Source: JBHHUI01 sp965248775
GTDB lineage: Bacteria; Chloroflexota; Anaerolineae; Anaerolineales; JBHHUI01
Reading direction: 5' to 3'
DNA length: 64,000 bases
NCBI GenBank assembly: GCA_965248775.1
Contig: OZ252150.1
Location: forward strand, 5,146,001 to 5,210,000
This document shows, piece after piece, positions 1 to 7,957 of the stretch. Each line of letters starts with the position of its first letter. The stretch's first letter is position 1. The notes beneath the pieces were generated by a model. It did no database searches. It saw only the letters and a list, made by a program, of their open reading frames with translations, and was not told where the DNA came from. A program made the translations under genes and the position numbers.

Positions 1-1
1 C

Positions 2-55
2 CTTATTGAATCATCAAATCCTGGCTGGAAAGATTTAAGTGAAGATTGGGAATGA
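2..55 (+). CDS. 3' end of a probable GIY-YIG nuclease (partial)
   Basis: The first bases translate without a stop to a short tail, IESSNPGWKDLSEDWE, ending at TGA 53-55. A tail of the form 'E-x-x-N-P-x-W-x-D-L' is typical of the C-terminus of small GIY-YIG endonucleases. The catalytic N-terminal part lies outside the window, so the call rests on this tail alone. Confidence 0.4.
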   Translation, partial: LIESSNPGWKDLSEDWE

Positions 56-163
56 AGAAATGTTCTTTGAGCCCGGCATTGACTTAATTCCCTTGAAGTG
101 TATAAGCATGCGAGTAAAAGGAATCTCGTACGATGCTCCTTCCCGATAATGTAATTAGAGCTT

Positions 164-279
164 ATGTCACTCTCCCGCGACCTCGGCCACGGGACGAGGT
201 GAGCGAGCGCGAGCGAGCGAAGAGTCTCTTTCGTCGATGAACGAGATGCTTCGGTCGCTTCGCTCCCTCAGCATGACAT
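164..279. repeat. Dispersed inverted repeat, copy 1
   Basis: A non-coding block starts with ATGTCAC and ends with CAGCATGACAT. Inside are blocks GAAGAGTCTCT, GTCGA and CGAGATGCTTC. The reverse complement of 22241-22312 carries the same blocks in the same order. The outer ends are partly complementary, so the unit can fold as an imperfect hairpin. It looks like a non-autonomous REP/MITE-type repeat. Confidence 0.6.
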
Positions 280-347
280 CACTTCACCACTCACGCTTTC
301 AAATTCGCCCCTCGTAATTTGTTTCCATCTGCCATATTGATAAATGT

Positions 348-1385
348 ATGCTCCACCTCGCCGCAATTCAACTCTTTGCAACTCCCTTCGCGCTCGAAGC
401 CAACCTGAGTCGCGCAGCCAGATTAATTGGGCAAGCACAGGAACAGGGCGCGCAGCTTGCACTGCTGCCGGAACTCTTCAACTCCGGCTACACCTTTTCG
501 ACTCAAAATTTCAAAGCGGCGGAACCACTTGACGGTCCAACGGCAAGTTGGCTTCGCGAAATGGCGCGCACATATGGCCTGTATGTGGGGGGGTCATTCC
601 TGCGCAGCGACCATGGGCACGTGTTCAATTCACTCGTGCTTGCTGGCCCGAGTGGAGACATGCACATCTATAACAAAGCACATCCCTTCCTCTGGGAGGG
701 CTGCTATTTCGAACGTGGTACGCAGCCGGTTATCGCCGAGACCGAGTTGGGGCGCATTGGCTTAATGGTGTGCTGGGACATTGCTCATCGAGAGCCGGTG
801 GCTTCATATAAAGGCAAGGTTGATCTGGTCTTGGTCTCGTCTGCCCCGGCATGCTTTCACCGTGCAGTGATTAACTTCCCGGCAGCGCGCAAACTTTACC
901 TCGCGCAGCTGAACCGCTCCTTAATAAAATTGCGCGGGCAGGCCGACCAATGGTATGCGGAAGATGTCGGGCGGCTGGCGCGCTGCTTCGGTGCGCCGAT
1001 TGTGCATAGTGTGATGTCAGGTCGCTTTGTATCCTCCATCCCTTTCTCACGTGCCAGCCTGATCGGGGCTTCTCTCGGACACCCACGTTTTTACACATTT
1101 CTACGAGAGGCGCCATTGGCAACGATGCGCGCGAATTTCTTTGGGACGACGGCGATCTATGCGGCCGATGGCGAGCGCATGGCGCAGGTGGATGACGAAT
1201 CCGGGGTTGCTGTCGCGGAGGTATCCGCCAGTCCCGCACAAGCTGGAGAAGATTTAGCTCCATCTAAGGGCCGCTATCTCATTCGCGGTGTTCCGCGTCA
1301 ATTTCAATGGTTGGAATTGTTTTTGGGGATCTTCGCACGGCGTGCGTATAGAAAAAATAGAAATCTGATAACAAGCTCTAGATGA
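348..1385 (+). CDS. Carbon-nitrogen hydrolase (nitrilase superfamily)
   Basis: A 345-residue protein that should cleave a non-peptide C-N bond (amide, nitrile or carbamoyl substrate) in the cytoplasm. All three catalytic residues of the family are visible: Glu42 in LLPELFNSGY, Lys110 in YNKAHPF and Cys142 in GLMVCWDIAHREP. The family core is about 260-280 residues; the extra residues lie after the Cys and at a basic C-terminus. Another ATG at 344 is out of frame. There is no clear Shine-Dalgarno upstream. Its stop overlaps the start of the next gene (ATGA), so it is translationally coupled to the PfkB-type kinase. The substrate cannot be told from sequence. Confidence 0.85.
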   Translation: MLHLAAIQLFATPFALEANLSRAARLIGQAQEQGAQLALLPELFNSGYTFSTQNFKAAEPLDGPTASWLREMARTYGLYVGGSFLRSDHGHVFNSLVLAGPSGDMHIYNKAHPFLWEGCYFERGTQPVIAETELGRIGLMVCWDIAHREPVASYKGKVDLVLVSSAPACFHRAVINFPAARKLYLAQLNRSLIKLRGQADQWYAEDVGRLARCFGAPIVHSVMSGRFVSSIPFSRASLIGASLGHPRFYTFLREAPLATMRANFFGTTAIYAADGERMAQVDDESGVAVAEVSASPAQAGEDLAPSKGRYLIRGVPRQFQWLELFLGIFARRAYRKNRNLITSSR

Positions 1386-2203
1386 ATTTGTCCCAACCCG
1401 AGATATTTATTATTGGCGGCGTTTCTATCGACACACTGAATATTAATGGTGAGGTTCATCGGGCCATTGGAGGGGCTGCAATGTATACCGCGCTAGCGGC
1501 ACAGTGCGCCGGAGCAGCGGCAACGCTCTTCGCTGCCAAACCGGAACCGATGGAAGCTCTTCTTGCTCCGGTGGATTCCCGTGTTCAGTGGAATGGATTG
1601 CGCATCGACCCGAAAGATCTTCCTCGCTTGGAGATCGCCCATCACGGCGGCGGCAAGGCCACCTTACTCAGCGCGGAATGGGGTGCGGAAAATCGGATGC
1701 AGCCGGATGACTTGCCGGCGGATTTATCGGCGTATGCGGCTGTCCATGTTGCGGCAATGGGGACAGCTGCGCGACAACTCGGATTCTTGCGTGCCTGTCG
1801 CGAGCGGGGTGCTCTGCAGATTTCCGCTGGTACGTATGCGCATGTGGTTTACAACGAGACGGAAAACGTACGCGCGTTGTTCGAGGCCGCCGATCTCTTC
1901 TTTATGAATGCGAATGAGGCCAAAATGTTGTTCGGGTCCCTCGAAAAGGCGCGCACAACGCAGGGTAGGCTACTCTTCGTCACGCAAGGCGAACGCGGCG
2001 CATGGCTGATTGAAGCAGATCGCAGAACGCATGTTGCGGTAGTGCCGGTAGCAGAAGTTGATCCTACCGGGGCCGGTGATACGTTCTGTGGGGCGACTTT
2101 GGCGCACCTTGCGCTTGGCGACGAACCAGTAAGCGCTGCGCGGCGAGCCGTCGTTCTGGCGGCAAAGGCTGTCGGCCAACTTGGACCGGGTGCATTACTC
2201 TAA
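1382..2203 (+). CDS. PfkB-family carbohydrate/nucleoside kinase
   Basis: A 273-residue ribokinase-fold kinase. The N-terminal sugar-site region is GGVSIDTLNI followed by AIGGAAMYTALAA. The C-terminal PfkB signature is DPTGAGDTFCGA, whose GAGD holds the anion hole and the catalytic Asp. It starts inside the stop of the nitrilase gene (ATGA overlap), so the two products probably act in one pathway, for example salvage of an N-acylated or N-glycosylated compound. The partner logic is inference and the sugar specificity is unknown. The length is slightly short for the family but complete. Confidence 0.85.
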   Translation: MNLSQPEIFIIGGVSIDTLNINGEVHRAIGGAAMYTALAAQCAGAAATLFAAKPEPMEALLAPVDSRVQWNGLRIDPKDLPRLEIAHHGGGKATLLSAEWGAENRMQPDDLPADLSAYAAVHVAAMGTAARQLGFLRACRERGALQISAGTYAHVVYNETENVRALFEAADLFFMNANEAKMLFGSLEKARTTQGRLLFVTQGERGAWLIEADRRTHVAVVPVAEVDPTGAGDTFCGATLAHLALGDEPVSAARRAVVLAAKAVGQLGPGALL

Positions 2204-2238
2204 CCAGCGCCTACTTTCGTCGATTCGTATCGCGATGG

Positions 2239-2244
2239 TAGAAT
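2239..2244 (+). promoter_or_regulatory. -10 box of a probable leaderless promoter
   Basis: TAGAAT lies 6 bases before the ATG at 2251 and no Shine-Dalgarno is present, so transcription would start at or next to the start codon. The same spacing recurs upstream of genes at 47243, 49073 and 43667. Confidence 0.5.
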
Positions 2245-2250
2245 TCGGGC

Positions 2251-3399
2251 ATGGCTGAGCCCCGTTCGTTAATGCAGTTGATCGAACAAGTTTCCTCGCA
2301 GGCGATCCTCAATGCGCCTGTGTTGGAGGACCGTGGTCTCGCGGAGCAGCTGCCCTTCCCATTCCTGGCGATTGTCGGTCAGGTCGAAATGAAAACGGCT
2401 TTGTTGCTCTCCATCATCAATCCAGCTGTGGGTGGGGTATTGCTCATCGGTCCGCGCGGCACTGCAAAAACCACGGCTGTGCGCTCCCTGGCCGACTTGC
2501 TTCCCAATGTTCATCGTTCGTTGTGTCCGTATGGCTGCTTGCCGGAAGACGTTGAAACCGACGGCCTCGACGCTATTTGCCCGGACTGCTCAAAAAAATA
2601 TGGTGAGGACGAGTCGCTTACTTTTGAAGACCGGGTTCGTCTGGTGGAGTTGCCGTTGAATTCGCGCCTCGACGATGTTGTTGGTGGACTCAACGAGCGC
2701 GCTGCTATCCACAACCGTATGTTGCTGCAACGCGGCATTCTCTCGCATGCGGATCGCAACTTGCTTTATGTGGACGAAGTCAACTTGCTGTCGGATGAGA
2801 TCGTGGACGCCATCCTGGACGCCTCCGCCCAGGGTCTGTACACAGTCCGGCGTGGTCCCCTCAGCGCCACCTATCGCTCGCGCTTTGCGCTGATCGGCTC
2901 GATGAACCCGGAGGAAGGCCGTTTGCGCCCGCAAATCCTCGACCGATTCGGCTTGCGCGTTGTCGTGCACGGCTTGGAAGACTCGCCTGACCGGCTGACG
3001 GCCTATCAGCACGTTCGCGCCTACCTCACCAATCCCCGTGCGCTGATCGCGAACTTCCGCGATGAAACCGAACTGGCTCAGGAGGAGATCACACTTGCAC
3101 GCGAACTCCTGCCGCAGGTAAATATCAATTCGGAAGCGGAGCATCTTGGGTTGCAACTTGTCCGTAATCTCGCTATTAATTCTCTGCGCGCTGAGATCAC
3201 TATGTTCGAGGCGGCTCGCGCACATGCCGCTGCCGATGGACATGATGAAGCCAGCGTTGACGACGTGCGAGCCGTCGCACCGATGGCCCTACGCGTGCGT
3301 CGCTCAACTTACATTCAGGAATATTTCCAATCGCAAGAGTCTGAAGAGCAGGAAATCCTATCCATGCTCGACGAGCACAATACCGAAATCGATTCGTGA
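2251..3399 (+). CDS. Magnesium-chelatase I-type AAA+ ATPase (ChlI/BchI-like)
   Basis: A 382-residue AAA+ protein. Walker A is GPRGTAKTT around residues 67-75, Walker B is LLYVDEVNLL at about 171-180, and the sensor/arginine region is GSMNPEEGRLRPQILDRF at about 216-233. A four-cysteine insert (Cys92, Cys96, Cys110, Cys113) follows the first helices. In photosynthetic organisms this subunit energises insertion of Mg into protoporphyrin with subunits D and H. Neither D, H nor other bacteriochlorophyll genes are in the window, so a MoxR-like or cobalt-chelatase-type role is as likely. The start is the only ATG near the leaderless -10 box. The last codon overlaps the next gene (GTGA). Confidence 0.85.
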   Translation: MAEPRSLMQLIEQVSSQAILNAPVLEDRGLAEQLPFPFLAIVGQVEMKTALLLSIINPAVGGVLLIGPRGTAKTTAVRSLADLLPNVHRSLCPYGCLPEDVETDGLDAICPDCSKKYGEDESLTFEDRVRLVELPLNSRLDDVVGGLNERAAIHNRMLLQRGILSHADRNLLYVDEVNLLSDEIVDAILDASAQGLYTVRRGPLSATYRSRFALIGSMNPEEGRLRPQILDRFGLRVVVHGLEDSPDRLTAYQHVRAYLTNPRALIANFRDETELAQEEITLARELLPQVNINSEAEHLGLQLVRNLAINSLRAEITMFEAARAHAAADGHDEASVDDVRAVAPMALRVRRSTYIQEYFQSQESEEQEILSMLDEHNTEIDS

Positions 3400-4073
3400 T
3401 CAGCCCGCGCGTAATGGCAGGGCCGCTCCCAAAAACTGGAATTGAAAACGAAACACCCCAAAGCAGCATTTTTGTGCTGCACCTATTTGGTTTGCTGCTG
3501 CTCTGGACAGGATACTTCGGACCTTGGGTGGGACATCGCGCTGCAGCCCTGACCATGAACGCCTACGATCTGGCTGAATGGGTGACGTTTCTGCCGGGAG
3601 TCCGCGTTGGCGCCTTGCCATTTGGACGTCTGCATTTCCTAGCGCCGTTGGCATTGGCAATTGGTCTCACAGCGCTTTTTTCATTGAGATTGAATGATAT
3701 GCGCCGTTGGATACTCATCGCATTCGCGTTTGCAACCGGATTGTTACTGTTACCGGGCTACCCATTTATTTTATTCTGGCGGGATGACCCGGACGTGCAA
3801 TCCCAACTTGTCCTATCTGCTGCCACCTGGGGCAGTCTCCTCATGATGGCTCTGCTGGCGCGAATTTGGAAGTCTTCTATCCCGCCGGTAAGTTTGGCAC
3901 TAGCTATCGGCGGCTTCATTATTACAATCTGGGCCATGGCCCAAGTGCGCCCTGTGGTCGCCGAGCTTTATGGGACGCTACCTCCACTTGGGTGGGGGAT
4001 CATTGTCATGGTGATGGGGTTTGCAATCGTTGCAGGTATGAGCGGACTCCAGTCACTTCGTTCAATGAATTGA
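3396..4073 (+). CDS. Polytopic membrane protein, unknown function
   Basis: A 225-residue protein with about six hydrophobic helices (for example around residues 27-45, 75-93, 104-127 and 185-215). No family motif was recognised. Starting at GTG 3396 gives a GTGA overlap with the ChlI-like gene. ATG 3414 in the same frame is an alternative start that removes six residues. The overlap implies co-translation, so this may be a membrane partner or simply a linked gene. Confidence 0.6.
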   Translation: MISPRVMAGPLPKTGIENETPQSSIFVLHLFGLLLLWTGYFGPWVGHRAAALTMNAYDLAEWVTFLPGVRVGALPFGRLHFLAPLALAIGLTALFSLRLNDMRRWILIAFAFATGLLLLPGYPFILFWRDDPDVQSQLVLSAATWGSLLMMALLARIWKSSIPPVSLALAIGGFIITIWAMAQVRPVVAELYGTLPPLGWGIIVMVMGFAIVAGMSGLQSLRSMN

Positions 4074-4141
4074 TGCTTGCCGCAGGGAGCAATTGCTCGT
4101 CAAAGTGACCCATGTCTTGAGGAGAGGTAAGGAGATTCACG

Positions 4142-6151
4142 ATGCCACGAAAAAAACGATCTATAACTGCAGAAGACCTTTATAAATTCCAACTACTCAA
4201 AAGCTGTGCTATTTCGCCCGATGGTGAGCATGTCGCGTACAGCCTGCACCGCGTTGATAAGAAGAACGAGAAGAAATATTCCAATATTTTGATCGCGCCG
4301 ACGGGAGGAGGCCGGCCGCGCAGCTTCACCAACGGTGATCATTCGGATTCCAGTCCAGCCTGGTCGCCGGACGGCCAACAGCTCGCTTTTACTTCTGACC
4401 GCGCTGATGGCAAGTCGCAGCTATATGTGATTCCTTTCCACGGAGGTGAGGCCCGTCCCATCACCGACCTGCAAGGCGATTTTGGTGATTTCGAGTGGTC
4501 GTCGGACGGACGCCGCATCGTTTTCTCGTTCCGTCAAAAAGATGCGCAGGATATCGAACGCGAGGCCGATCCGGCCTTGCAAGAACTGGGTGTTGTGTCG
4601 CGTCATCACACGCGTGTATGGTTCAAGCTGGACGGCTATGGATTTCTGCCCCAGGGCCGTTGGCATATTTGGACGACCGATGTGCCCACAGGCCGCACTC
4701 GGCAACTGACCGATGGAGCTGTGTACGACGAAGTCCAACCCACCTGGTCGCCAGACGATGGGCGCATCACGTTCATATCCAATCGGAGCGCGCGGCCGGA
4801 TTTCTCTCCGCATGAGGATGACCTCTTCGTCATACCTGCCACCGGCGGGCGCATGCGCAAGATACCAACTCCGGTGGGCAGCAAGTCGTTGCCGCGTTTC
4901 TCGCCGGACGGCAAGTGGATCGCCTACTTTGCCCAGGAAGGGCGCAGCCACTGGTGGAAGAACACCAATGTGTGGGTCGTGCCTGCGAACGGACGCGCAG
5001 ATGCGCGCAACCTCACTGGGCGCTTCAACCTGGACACGACGGCCGCCACCCTCAACGACATGGGTGGCACGCCCGAGCAACCGCGCCCGACCTGGTCCCC
5101 GGACGGCGAGACGATCTACTTCCAGATTTCGCGGCATGGCAATGTCGAGTTACGTTCCATCTCCCTGCAAAGCAAGCGTTCGGCTATGCAATCCGTCATC
5201 GATGGCGAGGGTGTAGTGGGGGCCTTCTCCTTTGACACTGCGCATGCAAAACTGGCTTATTTCATTGGCACGATGGATCATCCCGGTCAGATATTTCTGC
5301 GCTCGCTGTCGACAGGCGCCGACCGCCAGCTCACGCGGGTAAACGAGGCATTGCTCCGCGGGATGAACCTCGGCACACTGGAGATGTTGTGGTTCAAAGG
5401 CAAGGCTGGCAACGACTTGCAAGGCTGGATTCTAAAACCGCCCGGCTTTCACAAGAACCGCAAGTATCCGTGCATCATCGAAATTCATGGCGGACCGCTG
5501 GCACAATACGGCGCTTATTTCATGCACGAGTTCTATTATCTGGCGGCACAGGGCTATGTAGTTGCCTTCTCAAACCCACGCGGCGGGCAAGGCTATGGCG
5601 AAAAGCATGCGAAGGCAATCTGGGGCAAGTGGGGCACGGTCGATTACGACGACATCATGAGCTTTACCAATCTCGTCGGGCGCAGGGCCTATGTGGACTC
5701 GCGGCGCATGGGCGTGACGGGTGGCAGCTACGGCGGGTACATGACCAACTGGATCATTGGGCACACGCATCGATTTAAAGCTGCCGTTACGCAACGCAGC
5801 GTGAGCAACCTGATTAGCATGTATGGTTCCAGTGACTACAACTGGTTATTCGAAGAAGTGTTTGGCAACGTGCCGCCGTGGGAGGACCACAATCGCTATT
5901 GGCGGCAGTCGCCCATGAAGTACATTGGCAACGCGCGCACACCGACGCTCGTCATCCACAGCGAGCAGGACCTGCGCTGCGATATCGAGCAAGGCGAGCA
6001 GGTGTTCGTGGCCTTGCAACGCCTGGGTGTTGATTCGGAGATGGTGCGCTTTCCAGACGAGCCGCACGGCCTCTCGCGCGACGGGCGTACCGATCGCCGC
6101 ATTGTGCGCCTCCAACACATCCTGCGCTGGTTCGGTAAATATTTAAAGTAA
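4142..6151 (+). CDS. S9 family peptidase (prolyl oligopeptidase / acylaminoacyl-peptidase type)
   Basis: A 669-residue serine peptidase. Residues of about 1-400 form a beta-propeller built of WD40-like PD40 units (repeats of SPDG/SSDG followed by short strands such as WSPDGQQLAF). The C-terminal alpha/beta-hydrolase domain has the nucleophile Ser529 in GGSYGGYMTN, Asp610 in HSEQDLRCD and His642 in DEPHGLSRDG. There is no signal peptide, so it is probably cytoplasmic and degrades oligopeptides. A good Shine-Dalgarno (AAGGAG) precedes ATG 4142. The length and residue order fit the acylaminoacyl-peptidase branch. Confidence 0.92.
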   Translation: MPRKKRSITAEDLYKFQLLKSCAISPDGEHVAYSLHRVDKKNEKKYSNILIAPTGGGRPRSFTNGDHSDSSPAWSPDGQQLAFTSDRADGKSQLYVIPFHGGEARPITDLQGDFGDFEWSSDGRRIVFSFRQKDAQDIEREADPALQELGVVSRHHTRVWFKLDGYGFLPQGRWHIWTTDVPTGRTRQLTDGAVYDEVQPTWSPDDGRITFISNRSARPDFSPHEDDLFVIPATGGRMRKIPTPVGSKSLPRFSPDGKWIAYFAQEGRSHWWKNTNVWVVPANGRADARNLTGRFNLDTTAATLNDMGGTPEQPRPTWSPDGETIYFQISRHGNVELRSISLQSKRSAMQSVIDGEGVVGAFSFDTAHAKLAYFIGTMDHPGQIFLRSLSTGADRQLTRVNEALLRGMNLGTLEMLWFKGKAGNDLQGWILKPPGFHKNRKYPCIIEIHGGPLAQYGAYFMHEFYYLAAQGYVVAFSNPRGGQGYGEKHAKAIWGKWGTVDYDDIMSFTNLVGRRAYVDSRRMGVTGGSYGGYMTNWIIGHTHRFKAAVTQRSVSNLISMYGSSDYNWLFEEVFGNVPPWEDHNRYWRQSPMKYIGNARTPTLVIHSEQDLRCDIEQGEQVFVALQRLGVDSEMVRFPDEPHGLSRDGRTDRRIVRLQHILRWFGKYLK

Positions 6152-6229
6152 CAGTTAATCCCCTCGAAAGGACTTATGCGCTATAACGAGGAAGTAGAAT
6201 TGAGTGAGTTTAGAATTGAATGACCGCGC

Positions 6230-6439
6230 GTGAAATGTGGGTCTGCCCCGATTTTGGATCTTGAAATCTTGTTACCCCGACAATCCGAAAATACCCGCTT
6301 CAGACGCGTTGTGCAGGCCTCGGCGTTGAACTATGGACATGTGCTACGTTTGGAGTCGCCTGACGACTTGGACGCCGAATTGCAAGAATGGTTGTGTGAA
6401 GCGTACAGCGCACGGGCAATGCATCACGCCCGACGCTGA
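6230..6439 (+). pseudogene. Remnant of a small gene, possible DUF5655-type C-terminus
   Basis: The open frame of 69 codons starts at a GTG just after an in-frame TGA. Its C-terminal half (HVLRLESPDDLDAELQEWL) resembles the usual end of DUF5655-type proteins, where an H-x-V/L-R-L-x-S-P-x-D-L-D pattern precedes a WL-x-EAY helix. The normal N-terminal part is absent, so I read it as a 3' remnant. This is from memory of the family and is weak. Confidence 0.35.
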
Positions 6440-6482
6440 TTCCTTGACCCTTAAAATTGTGCGTGGTAGGATGACGATCACT

Positions 6483-6554
6483 GCGGGCGTAGTTCAGTGG
6501 TAGAACGTCAGCTTCCCAAGCTGGATGTCACGGGTTCGAGTCCCGTCGCCCGCT
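6483..6554 (+). tRNA. tRNA-Gly (anticodon CCC)
   Basis: The full cloverleaf is visible. Acceptor arm gcgggcg/cgcccgc closes with a T discriminator, the anticodon stem is TCAGC/GCTGG around loop TTCCCAA (anticodon CCC, codon GGG), and the T-arm is ACGGG-TTCGAGT-CCCGT. CCA is not encoded. It is the left boundary of the putative integrative element, though no copy of its 3' end was found at the other boundary. Confidence 0.95.
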
Positions 6555-6556
6555 CT

Positions 6557-6574
6557 CCCACAAACTTTTGTGGG
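6557..6574 (+). terminator. Hairpin just after tRNA-Gly
   Basis: CCCACAA and TTGTGGG pair around a 4-base loop three bases after the tRNA. No U-run follows, so it may be a processing or weak termination structure rather than a classical terminator. Confidence 0.4.
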
Positions 6575-6744
6575 GTCTTACTGACTTGCTTTGCTATTTG
6601 GTTGGTAAGGATCGAAGCCCTGGCCGTGTGTTGCTCTCCGGCGTGCGCGGTCGGGGCGGTTCAGCGAAAGAAAATCAGATTATTTAGTTCGTTTGGATTG
6701 TGACAGTGGAATTACAGACCTTTGTGATGGCATAGTCCGCCCTC

Positions 6745-6835
6745 GGGCGGTTGTGTAGCTCCTCGCGTTGTTTGGTGACGGCGACGGGGAGTGGTGAAAG
6801 GTGAGGGCCTCAATGGTTATCCGCTGGGGTCTTTG
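6745..6835. repeat. 91-bp direct repeat, copy 1
   Basis: This 91-bp block begins GGGCGGTTGTGTAGCTCCTC and ends CCGCTGGGGTCTTTG. It recurs with one mismatch (A/G) at 7245-7335, exactly 500 bp away in the same orientation. It lies 40 bp beyond the stop of the minus-strand HTH gene at 6876. Confidence 0.9.
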
Positions 6836-6875
6836 CGACCGGAAGGCCTCGCGTGAGCGGGGTCTTTCGATTCTC

Positions 6876-7157
6876 CTACTTGGTTCCGCCCTCAACAGCT
6901 TCGAATACTTCCGCAAACGGCAGCGTCGCCAATTTCTCAGGACTAAACCCCAGCCCGTCAACAAGCAATCCGTACAGCGTTTCTAGATCGACCATCTTGA
7001 CCATCTCGGGCTTCTTCATCCAACGATGAATCGCTGGGTAGCTGATCCGACTGGCTATTGCAAGCTGGTGGACATTGGCGATACCTTCTTCGGAGCCGTA
7101 CTTTTTGAGTAGTGCGGAACCTTTCAGTCGAAAGGTTCCCGTTGCAATGTTTGGCAT
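6876..7157 (-). CDS. Small helix-turn-helix protein, putative repressor 1
   Basis: A 93-residue protein. The segment NVHQLAIASRISYPAIHRWMK (about residues 29-49) has the layout of a Cro/CI-type HTH. Helices follow, and the tail is charged. The start at 7157 is chosen because the Shine-Dalgarno GGAGGT lies 5 bases upstream; an ATG four codons earlier would overlap it. A near-consensus promoter (TTGACA, 17 bp, TATACT) drives it. With the HTH gene at 8518 it would form the regulator pair of the element. The exact family is not recognised. Confidence 0.65.
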   Translation of the reverse strand: MPNIATGTFRLKGSALLKKYGSEEGIANVHQLAIASRISYPAIHRWMKKPEMVKMVDLETLYGLLVDGLGFSPEKLATLPFAEVFEAVEGGTK

Positions 7158-7177
7158 TAATACCTCCAATTGCTGGC

Positions 7178-7206
7178 AGTATAAACGAATAAACAGACAT
7201 TGTCAA
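7178..7206 (-). promoter_or_regulatory. Consensus promoter of HTH gene 1
   Basis: On the minus strand, TTGACA (7201-7206), a 17-bp spacer and TATACT (7178-7183) precede the GGAGGT and ATG of the HTH gene. The spacer contains GTTTATTCGT, which also lies (inverted) in the promoter of HTH gene 2, and so is a candidate operator. Confidence 0.75.
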
Positions 7207-7235
7207 TCATCTCTTTATAATTATGTGTTGACAAT
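7199..7235. promoter_or_regulatory. Inverted repeat in the HTH-1 control region
   Basis: ATTGTCAA (7199-7206) and TTGACAAT (7228-7235) form a perfect 8-bp inverted repeat separated by 21 AT-rich bases. One arm covers the -35 box of HTH gene 1. It could be an operator or a second, divergent -35 box; no good -10 follows on the plus strand. Confidence 0.4.
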
Positions 7236-7244
7236 ACTAACTCT

Positions 7245-7335
7245 GGGCGGTTGTGTAGCTCCTCGCGTTGTTTGGTGACGGCGGCGGGGAGTGGTGAAAG
7301 GTGAGGGCCTCAATGGTTATCCGCTGGGGTCTTTG
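7245..7335. repeat. 91-bp direct repeat, copy 2
   Basis: 90 of 91 bases match 6745-6835. Before the IS630 inserted, this copy lay about 13 bp beyond the stop of HTH gene 2, just as copy 1 lies beyond HTH gene 1. The 500-bp unit 'repeat + HTH gene + promoter' therefore appears in tandem. Confidence 0.9.
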
Positions 7336-7357
7336 TTTTTATGACCCTAGTGCATAA

Positions 7358-7957
7358 TCAAGGGACATAATTGTCATTGGTTATCCAAGGAAGCATAGGT
7401 TGCTCAAAAACCGCACAGACCCATTCAGCCAGTTCCTGTGCGGGGAGTATTTTGCCAGGTGCGATAACCTTCCTTTTAGCATGGATCCAGCGGGGCTCAA
7501 TTGGATTAAGCCATGGGCTTTTCTTGGGCAACAAACAAGCCAATAGTCGGGTTCCTTCGCCCGCTTGTTTGACTTGTTTATTGTGCCCGTGCAACCAGGT
7601 ACGAACCCGTTTGCTTTTATGCCAAGAAGCGTGATCCCAAAACATGACTAGAACACGAATACCTTGTTGTGCTGTTTTTTCGAGCACCCAATCCATAAAC
7701 TGTATCGTTGGGTCACTCTTGGGGTTGCCTTTTACAAAACGTAGCCAGACTTCTTCTTGATCGCTCCAGCGCAAGTCTACTCCATAACAAGCAAACGCCT
7801 GCGGGTCCGGGTCGTCTTTCTGATGCGTTTGTTCTTCCAATCTCAATGGGTCTGATGCGGTCCAACTGTGCAAGTTAGGATGGGTCAGGCGGCTCCACCA
7901 GACTTCATCCTGGAAGCCAACGGCCCAGTTTTGCCGTCTTTTTGCTTCCTGTATCAA
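7358..7957 (-). CDS. IS630-type transposase, C-terminal catalytic frame
   Basis: This 199-codon frame holds the DDE domain: Asp in CYGVDLRWSDQEE, Asp in VMFWDHASWH, and the family signature WLNPIEPRW with the catalytic Glu. It overlaps the upstream frame by 4 bases and lies in its -1 frame. The natural joint is KKKRQKQLIQEAKRR across the A8 run at 7970-7977, so it is probably made as a frameshift fusion rather than from its own ATG. Confidence 0.85.
   Translation of the reverse strand: MIQEAKRRQNWAVGFQDEVWWSRLTHPNLHSWTASDPLRLEEQTHQKDDPDPQAFACYGVDLRWSDQEEVWLRFVKGNPKSDPTIQFMDWVLEKTAQQGIRVLVMFWDHASWHKSKRVRTWLHGHNKQVKQAGEGTRLLACLLPKKSPWLNPIEPRWIHAKRKVIAPGKILPAQELAEWVCAVFEQPMLPWITNDNYVP

Noticed and set aside
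6555..6744. attL copy of the tRNA-Arg or tRNA-Gly 3' end
   Set aside because: I compared the T-arm and acceptor sequences by eye with this region and with 17476-17574 and saw no repeat longer than short chance matches.
6745..7335. The 91-bp repeat as a CRISPR array
   Set aside because: Only two copies, 91 bp long, 409 bp apart with a gene between; no spacers or cas genes.
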